DNA of 64,000 nucleotides from Aliiglaciecola sp. 3_MG-2023 (lineage in GTDB: Bacteria > Pseudomonadota > Gammaproteobacteria > Enterobacterales > Alteromonadaceae), in contig NZ_JAUORV010000007.1 of NCBI RefSeq assembly GCF_030548205.1, forward strand, positions 124,001-188,000, read 5' to 3'. Under the pieces are notes generated by a model. It was not told where the DNA came from. It was given only the letters and a program-made list of their open reading frames with translations, and ran no database searches. A program made the translations under genes and the position numbers. Of the stretch, positions 45,234 to 54,097 are shown piece by piece. Each line of letters opens with the position of its first letter. Position 1 is the first letter of the stretch.

Positions 45234-45949
45234 ATGCCCCTCCGCATGGTAATTAAATTACATTAATAGTCTATTAATTCGGCAATATTACAGTTTTAAT
45301 CTAATTTTGTGAAATGGAATTACAAAAAATCACGTTCATTGACTGTAAATCATACAAAACATGCCCTTTATCGGTGCAAACTTTAGATGGTGTCTAAATT
45401 TTATGCACTTATTTAGTGTAAAACAAGGCATATTGAACGATCAATTTGCTTATACTCTCTATTAACTCAGAAATTGTGCCACTTTGTTTTAATCTAGATC
45501 AAATAGTAGCCATTTGTTGATATAAAATTAATCCACTAGGTTCAACAATAGTGCTTTGTGTTTTTATTTTGAGATTTGAATAATTAGTAACTTACTTAAT
45601 TGTTGTTTGGAATAATACAAGTTGGATAACACAAATAAGCTGTATAATTGCTGTCTAGGGGCGTAGCGCAAGCGTTCAATAATTAAGTTAGTTGGACAGC
45701 GCATCCTCGGCGCATCTCTAAAAGACTAAAATAGCCAACGCAAAAGCTAATTTGGTAGCTAAATAGTATTAGCTTTAATCAAACTAACCAATGTTATTCC
45801 GCCTGTAATAGTTTTTTAAAAGTGCATATTGTGTTTTGGTTAAGATGAATAGTCACTGGTAAAGTGGATTAAAAAACAGTATAAAAATAACACAATAAGT
45901 CGTTATCCACTGCGCTGATCAAACATAAAAGTTTATTGATTTATCCATT
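45234..45949. other. Long AT-rich intergenic region before the sigma/FecR cluster
   Basis: No protein gene is supported in these 716 bases. TATAAT occurs at 45643-45648 with TTGGAT 15 bp before it. A more GC-rich patch at 45655-45715 contains GCTGTC near 45650 and GACAGC near 45695 as distant inverted arms, with CGCAAGCG and CGGCGC between or after them. This could be a structured RNA leader or remnant, but I do not recognise a family. Confidence 0.3.
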
Positions 45950-46006
45950 TTGGGGTTCCGATTTTTAAAGCTTGTACGTCTAGGCATTATCAATAGTTCA
46001 GGGAAT

Positions 46007-46582
46007 ATGCTTTTGACGGTGCACAAGTTCAATCTAGAAGCGATGAAACAACAGGTAAAACACAGTGATTTATCTGCCCATCAGCGTGCGCTTATTTCTG
46101 ATCTTTTTAACCAACATAATGACACCTTGCTACGCTTTTTGCGCACCCGTTTGCAGTCTGATTCAGACGCACATGAAGTGGCTCAAGAAGCTTATGTTAA
46201 GTTATTAGATTTAGATAAACCCGGCGCTATTAGTTATTTACGTTCTTATTTATTCAAAGTTGCTTCCAACTTAGCGATAGATAGATTGAGAGCAAAGCAA
46301 ACAGCGGTAAAATATCAGCCTTTATTATTTTTTGATGAAGAGTCGCCTTCAGCTGAACAAGAAGCCCTCGTTAACGAAAGGGTTCAGTTAGTTTCTAGCT
46401 TTATTAGTGAGCTTCCTCCAAAGTGCAGAAAAGCATTCTTGCTTAGTCGTTATCATGGTTTGAGTTCAAAACAGATTTCTAATGTCATGCGAATATCAGA
46501 TCGCATGGTTAGAAAATATTTAGTCCGAGCGACTGAACATTGTAAAATGCGGTTGCAAAAAGCCTTGGAGAGCAGTGAATGA
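46007..46582 (+). CDS. FecI-like ECF sigma factor
   Basis: From ATG 46007 this is a 191-residue iron-starvation-type sigma factor. Region 2 includes HNDTLLRFLRTRLQSDSDAHEVAQEAYVKLL and YLRSYLFKVASNLAIDRLRAK; region 4 includes LPPKCRKAFLLSRYHGLSSKQIS. The start is uncertain: TTG 45950 and ATG 46043 are in-frame alternatives. The stop overlaps fecR by four bases. It should be activated by the FecR-type protein and drive the TonB-receptor operon. Confidence 0.88.
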   Translation: MLLTVHKFNLEAMKQQVKHSDLSAHQRALISDLFNQHNDTLLRFLRTRLQSDSDAHEVAQEAYVKLLDLDKPGAISYLRSYLFKVASNLAIDRLRAKQTAVKYQPLLFFDEESPSAEQEALVNERVQLVSSFISELPPKCRKAFLLSRYHGLSSKQISNVMRISDRMVRKYLVRATEHCKMRLQKALESSE

Positions 46583-47694
46583 GAGGCGAATTTAAGAGTC
46601 AGGACGAAGTATTCGAGCAAGCATCGGTTTGGTATTATAGATTACGAGATCCTGATGTGATGCCTGAGACGATAACTCAATGGCAAACATGGCTATACGA
46701 AAAGCCAGAACATATTGACGCTTTTACTCAAGTTGAAGAGCTCATGCATATATCGGGAAAAGTTGATCATCTTGACTGGCCTGATGATGCCGAGTTACTT
46801 GAGGACGATTACGATGGTGAACAAAGTATTGCTCAGTGGCGGCAAAATCAGAAAATAGCTACAGAAACTGCCTCGTCTACTTCGTGGCGAAAAAGGTTGT
46901 CACTATCAACTTTTCAACATGCAATACCTTCTATGGGGGCTGCATGTTTGGTGCTGAGTTTTTTAGCTATATTCTGGGTGCAAACTTACCCTCGGGATAA
47001 AGGTAATATTTTTGTTTCAGTACACGAAACTTCAGCAGGTCAACATGACAGCATACAACTTGAGGATGGCTCCAAGATTACGTTGGGTGCAAAAAGTTTG
47101 TTGTCGGTGGCATATAGCAATAAACAACGCAAAGTTGTACTAGAGAGAGGCGAGGCCTACTTTGATGTAGCCAAAGATCCTCAACGTCCTTTTATCGTAG
47201 GATCGGGAACCCGAACTATCACCGCAGTAGGTACTGAGTTTAATGTTATTAAACAGTCTGAAAGGGTGGTTGTCACTGTTACAGAAGGAAAGGTAAAAGT
47301 AGCACCATCTTTAACCTACGGTGCTAACGTTGCTCCTAGAATTATTAAGCCTTTAAATCGAGAGCATGAGGATACTGTTTTAGTAGCAGGTCAACAGATT
47401 CGCTATACCCAACATAAGGTTGATATTGTTGATGACTCTAAAATGGACGTGGCCATAGCTTGGCGCACTGGTAATTTGCAATATCTTACTGAAGAACTTC
47501 GTTATGTAGTTGAAGATATAAATCGATATTCTAAAGTTCCGATTAGTTTGACTGACTCCAAAGTCGGGGGTTTAGCCTATTCAGGAACGATTTTTACCAA
47601 CAAAATAGATAATTGGTTAGAAAGCTTACCCGTAGCTTTTCCTGTGAAAATAATCCGCCTAACTGATGGTTCAGTTATCATTACAGCTAAATAA
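46579..47694 (+). CDS. FecR-type anti-sigma/signal transducer
   Basis: This 371-residue inner-membrane protein starts with a DUF4880-like cytoplasmic domain (EQASVWYYRLRDPD to AFTQVEELM, about 13-56) that would hold the sigma factor. One transmembrane helix follows (about 115-137). The periplasmic FecR domain contains LGAKSLLSVAYSNKQRKVVLERGEAYFDVA and TAVGTEFNV. A C-terminal STN/DUF4974-like part would contact the receptor. The ATG overlaps the sigma stop. Confidence 0.9.
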   Translation: MRGEFKSQDEVFEQASVWYYRLRDPDVMPETITQWQTWLYEKPEHIDAFTQVEELMHISGKVDHLDWPDDAELLEDDYDGEQSIAQWRQNQKIATETASSTSWRKRLSLSTFQHAIPSMGAACLVLSFLAIFWVQTYPRDKGNIFVSVHETSAGQHDSIQLEDGSKITLGAKSLLSVAYSNKQRKVVLERGEAYFDVAKDPQRPFIVGSGTRTITAVGTEFNVIKQSERVVVTVTEGKVKVAPSLTYGANVAPRIIKPLNREHEDTVLVAGQQIRYTQHKVDIVDDSKMDVAIAWRTGNLQYLTEELRYVVEDINRYSKVPISLTDSKVGGLAYSGTIFTNKIDNWLESLPVAFPVKIIRLTDGSVIITAK

Positions 47695-47876
47695 AATTGA
47701 ATTAATATTCAATAAAAATAAATAATTTGTCATTTATAAGTTCCGTTTTTTAAAGTCTACTCGTCTTAGTTATTGAAATAGCTAGATATATTTTGAAGTT
47801 TTGCTTTGTGGTAATGTTATTTATTCATTATTGCAGAGTAACTTTATTAACTTTTAAATTTTGGATGGAACGAAAA

Positions 47877-50800
47877 ATGAAAAATGCGATAAAACCAAGG
47901 TTACCACTTAGACATGCTCTCGTTTTTAGTTCTATGTTATCGATCTCGGCAATGTCTGTTGAAACGAATAACTTAGATAATTCCATCATGTTTAATATAC
48001 CAGAGCAATCATTGAATGCGGCTTTATTAGCCTTTTCAGAGCAGTCAGGTATCCAAGTGACAGTGCAAAGTGATTATCTTAAAGGATTAACTAGTGAAGG
48101 TATTAGCGGAGAACAAACCTCAATATCAGCTTTGGATCACTTGTTAGAAAATACTGGACTGATTTATACCATAATAGGTAAAGACACAATTGCGATAAGT
48201 AAGTCTCAAAGGGAGAACACATTAGAAAAAAAGCCACAAAGCAACCAAAAAAGCAAAGCGCTAGAAAATAAACTGCCTTTGTCCGCTGTTGCAATTACAA
48301 AAAATAATGAAAAAGAACCAAAAGTTGAACAAATCCAAGTAACGGGTTCACGTATTGGCCGGTTAGGCTCAACTACGCCCACTCCGGTAACTTCTATTGA
48401 CGCGGCAACCCTTGCTCTAAGCGGAGATGTTCGAATTGCCGATATATTGAATGAGTTACCCGCAATCCGAGCCACTCAAACCACAGGTAATGTAAATACC
48501 ACCGGCGACGCACAGGAAGCTGGGACTAACTTTTTGAATCTGCGTGGACTGGGTATTGACCGTACTTTGGTACTGATTAACGGTCGCCGCCATGTAGGAA
48601 GCCGCTCAGGTAGTGCAGCGGTAGATATGAATACTATCCCCAGTGCGATTATTAAACGGGTTGAAGTTATTACTGGCGGCGCATCTGCAATTTATGGTGC
48701 AGACGCAGTGTCTGGGGTTATCAATATCATCACCAAAGATGATATGGAAGGCTTGCAGTTTAATGCGCAAACTGGCATTTCCAGCGAAGGTGATGGTGAG
48801 CAATTTAATTTAAGTTTGACCGGTGGCAGTAATTTTGCTGACGATCGCGGCAACATTTTCTTTAATGCAACATTTGATCGATCTTTGTCAGCACGCTCTT
48901 CAGAGCGTGATTGGGCGAGTACCGAAACACGCTTCGGTCCAAATCCTGATAATACCGGTAGCAATGATGGTATTGCTGATCAGATTTTATTTGCCAATAC
49001 CGGCTTTATTGGTACGCCCGCAGGTGGGCAGGTAGTTGGTCCTAATGGTGAAACCTTTGACTCCTATGGTGGACCTTTTACGTTTGACGATGCAGGAAAC
49101 CTTGTGAGTCAAGACATGGGCTATTTGGTTCAACCTTGGTTGAGTCAAGGCGGAGACTTTGTTGATATGTCTGACTATGACTTGCTCGCAGTACCGGTTG
49201 AACGCACTATTGTGGCGGCAGGCATGACTTACGATATTAATGATGATGTGCGCTTATTTGCTGATGGTAAATTTGCCAAGACAACCTCTGACACCAACGG
49301 TCAACCCACTTTTAATCTGGGCTCAGATGCCTCTGCTAGTGGTATTCCAGGTGCGTTTATTTTGGCCCAAAACCCATATGTACCAGACGAGCTTCGGACT
49401 ATTCTCAGTGCTGAAAATGTCGATGGTTTCTATGTTGGACGAACCAATGTGGACCAGGGGGGGCGGCAGTCTCACTCCGACCGTGATACCACCCAACTGG
49501 TGTTTGGTTTTGAAGGTGTGCTGACTGACAATATCGATTTTACAGTGCATTACCAGTATGGAGAAACAAATAACACTACCGAATTTATTAATGAACGGAT
49601 TAATGCCAATTTCCTTCAACAAATCGATGTTGTGTTGGATGAAAGTGGCACGGCAGTTTGTCGTGATCAATCTAATGGCTGCGTACCACTAAATATTCTT
49701 GGTCCCAATGCAGCAACAGAAGAAGCATTAGTGTTTAGTCAGGTAGATTTTGTTACTGAAGGTAAATTGGCGCAGCAAGTGTTGCATGCTTCTGTCAACG
49801 GCTATGCAGGTATTGAGTTACCCGGTGGTGAAGTTGCATTTGCTGCCGGTGTTGAATACCGAGAAGAAACCTCAGCCACTGAGGAAGGGTATCTGCGTAA
49901 TAGTGGCGCATTGTTTGCCACTGCCGCAATTGCCGATACCAAAGGCGAGTTTGATGTAAACGAAGTATTTGCCGAAGTATCACTACCACTGTTCACAGAC
50001 GTGACATTAATTCAGAGTTTAACTATCGATGCAGCGGTTCGTTATGCCGATTATTCTACTATTGGTGCAGCCACTACTTGGAAGGTTGGAGCCGATTGGG
50101 CAATAAACGAGACTATACGCTTGCGTACGACCTTATCTGAAGCGGTTAGAGCGCCCAATATAGGGGAGTTATATGCGGCAGTGGAACAGTCTAACCAGTT
50201 CCTTGCTGATCCCTGTGATGCAGATTATTTGGCTTCAGGCAGTGCTAACCGGGCTGCTAACTGTGAAGCACTTGGCTTAACTGCTGACTATCAATCAAAC
50301 TCTGAAGCCTTTACTAAAGCGGTATTTTCCGGCGGGAACGAGGATTTACAAGAGGAAAAAGCGGATACCTTTACCTTTGGAGTGGTCTTTACCCCAGAGG
50401 CAATAGACAACTTGTCGATTACTGTGGATTATTGGGATATTGAAATCAAAGATGCCATCAGTAGTTTTTCTGCCCAAGCAACCATTAATGGTTGTGTCGA
50501 TGCATCATCATTAAACAACCCGTTGTGCAGCGTAGTTACCCGTGATGCCAGTGGTAATATTGCAACAGTATCAAACCAGCTAATTAATATTGCTTCGTTT
50601 GAAGCCTCAGGAGTCGACGTTGAGGCCAACTATCTGTACAGCTTCGCTGACTCAGATCTGTGTTTTAGTTTAATTGGTACCTACCTCAATAAACTCGATT
50701 TTTACGCCCAAGCAGGCGAGGCGCCTGATCAAGAAGCGGGTGAATTGGGTGATCCGGAATTGCAGTTTAATTTTCGAGTTACTTACCAGTGGGATGCCCT

Positions 50801-51086
50801 CACTCTCACCGCAGAAGAACGTTATTTTTCAGATATGGAATATGACTTAGCTGAAGCTGCAGAAACCCGCAGTCCGAATACCACAGGCACTATCTGGTAC
50901 ACCGATCTACAAGCGAGATACGCTCTAGGCGACAGTTTGGATGTGTATGCAGGTATTAATAACGTGTTTGATAAGCACCCTCCGGCTTTAGCACTTGTAC
51001 CTGAGACACGTTCATTTGGTGATGATGCGATTATTTATGACCAGATTGGACGTTACTTCTATACCGGACTGAGCTATCAGTTTTAA
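47877..51086 (+). CDS. TonB-dependent transducer with STN signalling domain
   Basis: From ATG 47877 (GGAAC upstream) this is a 1069-residue outer-membrane receptor. The signal peptide is followed by an STN domain (FNIPEQSLNAALLAFSEQSGIQV to IIGKDTIAIS, about 38-105), which signals to FecR, and a TonB box-like EQIQVTGSRI. The plug follows (LRGLGIDRTLVLINGRRHV, IKRVEVITGGASAIYGADAVSGVINI), then a long 22-strand barrel ending FYTGLSYQF. The barrel resembles the peptide/carbohydrate-type Alteromonadales receptors more than FecA. It is followed 20 bp later by an M42 peptidase. Confidence 0.93.
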   Translation: MKNAIKPRLPLRHALVFSSMLSISAMSVETNNLDNSIMFNIPEQSLNAALLAFSEQSGIQVTVQSDYLKGLTSEGISGEQTSISALDHLLENTGLIYTIIGKDTIAISKSQRENTLEKKPQSNQKSKALENKLPLSAVAITKNNEKEPKVEQIQVTGSRIGRLGSTTPTPVTSIDAATLALSGDVRIADILNELPAIRATQTTGNVNTTGDAQEAGTNFLNLRGLGIDRTLVLINGRRHVGSRSGSAAVDMNTIPSAIIKRVEVITGGASAIYGADAVSGVINIITKDDMEGLQFNAQTGISSEGDGEQFNLSLTGGSNFADDRGNIFFNATFDRSLSARSSERDWASTETRFGPNPDNTGSNDGIADQILFANTGFIGTPAGGQVVGPNGETFDSYGGPFTFDDAGNLVSQDMGYLVQPWLSQGGDFVDMSDYDLLAVPVERTIVAAGMTYDINDDVRLFADGKFAKTTSDTNGQPTFNLGSDASASGIPGAFILAQNPYVPDELRTILSAENVDGFYVGRTNVDQGGRQSHSDRDTTQLVFGFEGVLTDNIDFTVHYQYGETNNTTEFINERINANFLQQIDVVLDESGTAVCRDQSNGCVPLNILGPNAATEEALVFSQVDFVTEGKLAQQVLHASVNGYAGIELPGGEVAFAAGVEYREETSATEEGYLRNSGALFATAAIADTKGEFDVNEVFAEVSLPLFTDVTLIQSLTIDAAVRYADYSTIGAATTWKVGADWAINETIRLRTTLSEAVRAPNIGELYAAVEQSNQFLADPCDADYLASGSANRAANCEALGLTADYQSNSEAFTKAVFSGGNEDLQEEKADTFTFGVVFTPEAIDNLSITVDYWDIEIKDAISSFSAQATINGCVDASSLNNPLCSVVTRDASGNIATVSNQLINIASFEASGVDVEANYLYSFADSDLCFSLIGTYLNKLDFYAQAGEAPDQEAGELGDPELQFNFRVTYQWDALTLTAEERYFSDMEYDLAEAAETRSPNTTGTIWYTDLQARYALGDSLDVYAGINNVFDKHPPALALVPETRSFGDDAIIYDQIGRYFYTGLSYQF

Positions 51087-51106
51087 TTAGACAGGGAGAA
51101 AACCGC

Positions 51107-52174
51107 GTGGTTTTAGACGAAGATTATTTGCATAAAACACTGGCAGAATTACTCGCGATCCCATCGCCTTTAGGGTACACCGACGAGATTGTAGCTTATG
51201 TGACTGCAAAGCTGCAGGATTTAGGAGTTGAGTATTACGCAAAACGCAGAGGAACTATTGTTGCCACACTGAAAGGGGATCAACGTGATGCTGACCGGGC
51301 AATTTCTGCTCATCTTGATACTTTGGGAGCGATGGTACAAGCCATTGAACCTGATGGCCGGTTAAAGTTAGTTCCGTTGGGGACCTGGTCTGCACGCTTT
51401 GCCGAAGGGGGACGAGTAAGTGTGTTAGATTGCTTTACACCGGTGCGTGGCACCGTGTTACCAATCAAGTCTTCTGGCCATGTATATGGAGATGACGTGG
51501 ATACCTTACCCGTTGGCTGGGATTATGTGCAGTTGCGTCTGGACCAGATCTGTAAAAACCCTGATGACGTGATAGCGTTAGGTATAGATGTAGGTAGTAT
51601 TGTTGCTTTTGACCCCAATACCGAGTTTTTACCCAATGGATATATCAGCTCACGTTACCTCGATGATAAAGCGGGTGTTGCTTGCTTATTGACAGCGATC
51701 AAAGCGCTGGGGGAGAGTCCGAATCTAGCTGTTGAATGCCATCCTATTTTTTCTTTGTCTGAGGAAACTGGATGTGGCTGTGGTCATGCACCAGACGAGC
51801 AGGTCGGAGAATTATTGAGTGTGGATATTGGTCCGGTTGCCCCGGGCCAAAACTCATCGGAACATAGGGTTAATATTGGCATCAAAGATACCAGTGGGGT
51901 GTACCATCCTAGTCTATCTAAGAAACTGACACGCTTATGTGAGCAACATAAGATTCCGTTTCGCAAAGATGTCTATAAATTTTATCGCAGTGATACCCAT
52001 TCGGCGATTATAGCGGGTAATGATCTACAACATGGTTTGATTACCTTTGGTACTGAATCAACCCATGGCTACGAGCGTACTCATATGGATAGCTTACTGA
52101 GTGTAACCCGTCTGCTGGCTGCATATATGTCGAGTGAAGGTTCATCCATTGATGAGGCTGATAATGACAGTTAA
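51107..52174 (+). CDS. M42 family metallo-aminopeptidase
   Basis: This 355-residue cytoplasmic peptidase has no signal peptide. Metal and catalytic residues are visible in order: SAHLD (His/Asp), YLDDKAG (bridging Asp), LSEETGCG (general base Glu and ligand Glu), SVDIGP (Asp) and the C-terminal ESTHGYERTH (His). M42 enzymes remove N-terminal residues from peptides. Relatives occur in the NAGGN osmoprotectant system, but its other genes are absent here. GTG start with GGGAG upstream. Confidence 0.9.
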   Translation: MVLDEDYLHKTLAELLAIPSPLGYTDEIVAYVTAKLQDLGVEYYAKRRGTIVATLKGDQRDADRAISAHLDTLGAMVQAIEPDGRLKLVPLGTWSARFAEGGRVSVLDCFTPVRGTVLPIKSSGHVYGDDVDTLPVGWDYVQLRLDQICKNPDDVIALGIDVGSIVAFDPNTEFLPNGYISSRYLDDKAGVACLLTAIKALGESPNLAVECHPIFSLSEETGCGCGHAPDEQVGELLSVDIGPVAPGQNSSEHRVNIGIKDTSGVYHPSLSKKLTRLCEQHKIPFRKDVYKFYRSDTHSAIIAGNDLQHGLITFGTESTHGYERTHMDSLLSVTRLLAAYMSSEGSSIDEADNDS

Positions 52175-53930
52175 AACCCAGCCTGAGTTAACGCTGAGGG
52201 CATTGCTTACCGGCATGTTCCTCGGCATTTTGCTAACTCCTTGCAATATCTATTCTGGCCTGAAAATTGGATGGACATTCAATATGTCAATTACTGCGGC
52301 CCTATTGAGTTTTGGCTTCTGGACCCTGTTGCATCAGTTAACAATAGCTAAACCTTGGGGCTTACTTGAAAGTAATATTAATCAAACCGCCGCATCTTCT
52401 GCGGCCTCTATCATTTCCGGAGGTCTGGTAGCCCCGATTCCTGCCTTGGCATTGGTAAGCAATATCGAGCTACCCTGGTATCAACTGATTATATGGGTAT
52501 TTACGGTTTCTTTTTTTGGAATTTGGGTTGCTTATTTTCTGCTTACGCCGTTTTTAATCCGTTCACCGTTACCTCTTCCTGCGGGAGTCGCCACAGCACA
52601 AGTTATGCAGGATATCTTCAGTAAAGGCCATGAAGCGCTGTTACGGGTATATGCTTTAGGGCTGGCTGCGCTAGGGGCCGCCTTAATTAAAATAACAGAT
52701 AGTTATTGGTGGACTATTCCACGGCTTACGTTACCGGGAACTGTGTCAACTTCGGGCGCTTCCACTGCAGCAGGCTACAGTTTTAAAAATTTAACCTTTT
52801 TTCTTGATCCTTCGCCTCTGCTAATTGGTTTTGGCGCTATTATTGGGCCAAGAATTGGGATAAGCCTGCTTGTCGGTGCGGTACTTTCATGGGGTATAAT
52901 TGGCCCCGAAATACTTAATCAAGGTTGGGTGCTTCCCGGTCAGAATGATCCAACAGCAAGTTGGTTTCCAGAATTGGTAGGCTGGCTGTTATGGCCAGGC
53001 GTCACCTTGATGGTGACTGCCTCGGTTGGCCCATTCATACTCATGTTGCTGCCGTTAAACAAAACTAAACAAGTTCAGCAAGACACATTGCCTACAGGGC
53101 CCGTCTATCATCGTGGAAAGTTAGTGTATGCTGGATTGATGGTGGCATGTTGCCTAGTAGTAGGTGTGCAAATGTGGTTGTTTGATACCGACTTTTATAT
53201 GGCATTGTTGGCCGTACCGTTGGCGTTTATCCTAGCCGTGGTTGCTGGAAGGGTAGTGGGTGAAACGGGGATTCCGCCGATTGGTGCCATTGGCCAGGTT
53301 TCCCAGTTATCTATGGGAATGGCTGCACCTGGGAATATGACAACAAACCTTACGACAGCCAATGTTGCAGGTGGGACGGCTGGCCAGTGTGCAGATTTAC
53401 TGAATGATTTTAAGGTAGGGCGCATTATTCATGCGAACCCGTTGCATCAGGTTGTTGCTCAGTGTATTGGTGTACTTACAGGCAGTATTATTGGTAGCTT
53501 AACTTATCTGGCCCTGATCCCAGACCCTCAGGCCATGCTTATTTCTGACAATTGGCCAGCGCCAGCCGTTGTAACTTGGCAAGCTGTGGCTGAAACACTT
53601 AATGTCGGCTTGTCGGCTATTCCATTAAATGCACGCCTGGCTATGCTGGCAGGTGTTGTTGCCAGTATTATGTTAATGCTAGCGGAACGCCATTTACCTG
53701 CTAAAGTTGTGCGTATAGTGCCCAGCGGACCGGCATTAGGACTTGCTTTCGTCATTCCTGCGTCTATTTCATTCAGTATGTTTTTAGGAGCGGCGATTGC
53801 GTGGTTTTTACGTCGCTATGCCTTAACTTGGAGTCAGCGCTTTTTAATCGCTATTGCGTCAGGAATGGTTGCTGGTGAGAGTATCGCAGGTGTAGGCAGT
53901 GCCATTTTGCAACTCACTGGACGCTATTAG
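52164..53930 (+). CDS. OPT family oligopeptide/metal-chelate transporter
   Basis: From ATG 52164 this is a 588-residue inner-membrane protein with about 14-16 hydrophobic helices. The conserved OPT start is PELTLRALLTGMFLG, and PCNIYSGLKIGW follows. Further motifs are PLPAGVATAQVM, GRVVGETGIPPIGAIGQ and NVAGGTAGQCADLL. OPT carriers move peptides, and the YSL branch moves metal-nicotianamine-like chelates, with proton symport. It overlaps the M42 gene by 11 bp, with GAGG seven bases before the ATG. Co-location with the TonB transducer suggests a common substrate. Confidence 0.9.
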   Translation: MTVKTQPELTLRALLTGMFLGILLTPCNIYSGLKIGWTFNMSITAALLSFGFWTLLHQLTIAKPWGLLESNINQTAASSAASIISGGLVAPIPALALVSNIELPWYQLIIWVFTVSFFGIWVAYFLLTPFLIRSPLPLPAGVATAQVMQDIFSKGHEALLRVYALGLAALGAALIKITDSYWWTIPRLTLPGTVSTSGASTAAGYSFKNLTFFLDPSPLLIGFGAIIGPRIGISLLVGAVLSWGIIGPEILNQGWVLPGQNDPTASWFPELVGWLLWPGVTLMVTASVGPFILMLLPLNKTKQVQQDTLPTGPVYHRGKLVYAGLMVACCLVVGVQMWLFDTDFYMALLAVPLAFILAVVAGRVVGETGIPPIGAIGQVSQLSMGMAAPGNMTTNLTTANVAGGTAGQCADLLNDFKVGRIIHANPLHQVVAQCIGVLTGSIIGSLTYLALIPDPQAMLISDNWPAPAVVTWQAVAETLNVGLSAIPLNARLAMLAGVVASIMLMLAERHLPAKVVRIVPSGPALGLAFVIPASISFSMFLGAAIAWFLRRYALTWSQRFLIAIASGMVAGESIAGVGSAILQLTGRY

Positions 53931-54019
53931 TGTGGTTATTTTAAAATCCGCTTATATCATCCAAAGGGCGTTGTTTCTCCGCTAATATATGATTCTGAGA
54001 ATGGATATTTAGCGCATAA

Positions 54020-54047
54020 AAAAGCGATCCTAAAAAGGATCGCTTTT
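54020..54047. terminator. Bidirectional rho-independent terminator
   Basis: An 11-bp stem AAAAGCGATCC (54020-54030) / GGATCGCTTTT (54037-54047) with a 6-nt loop lies between the convergent OPT and TonB-receptor genes. T runs occur on both strands. Confidence 0.85.
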
Positions 54048-54097
54048 GGCTTAACTCATTTCACTTAGTTTATTTAACTTAGTTAATTTCACTGAGC

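Noticed and set aside
48103-48964. Antisense reading frames over the TonB receptor
   Set aside because: They mirror the coding frame on the other strand and have no ribosome sites or recognisable protein features.
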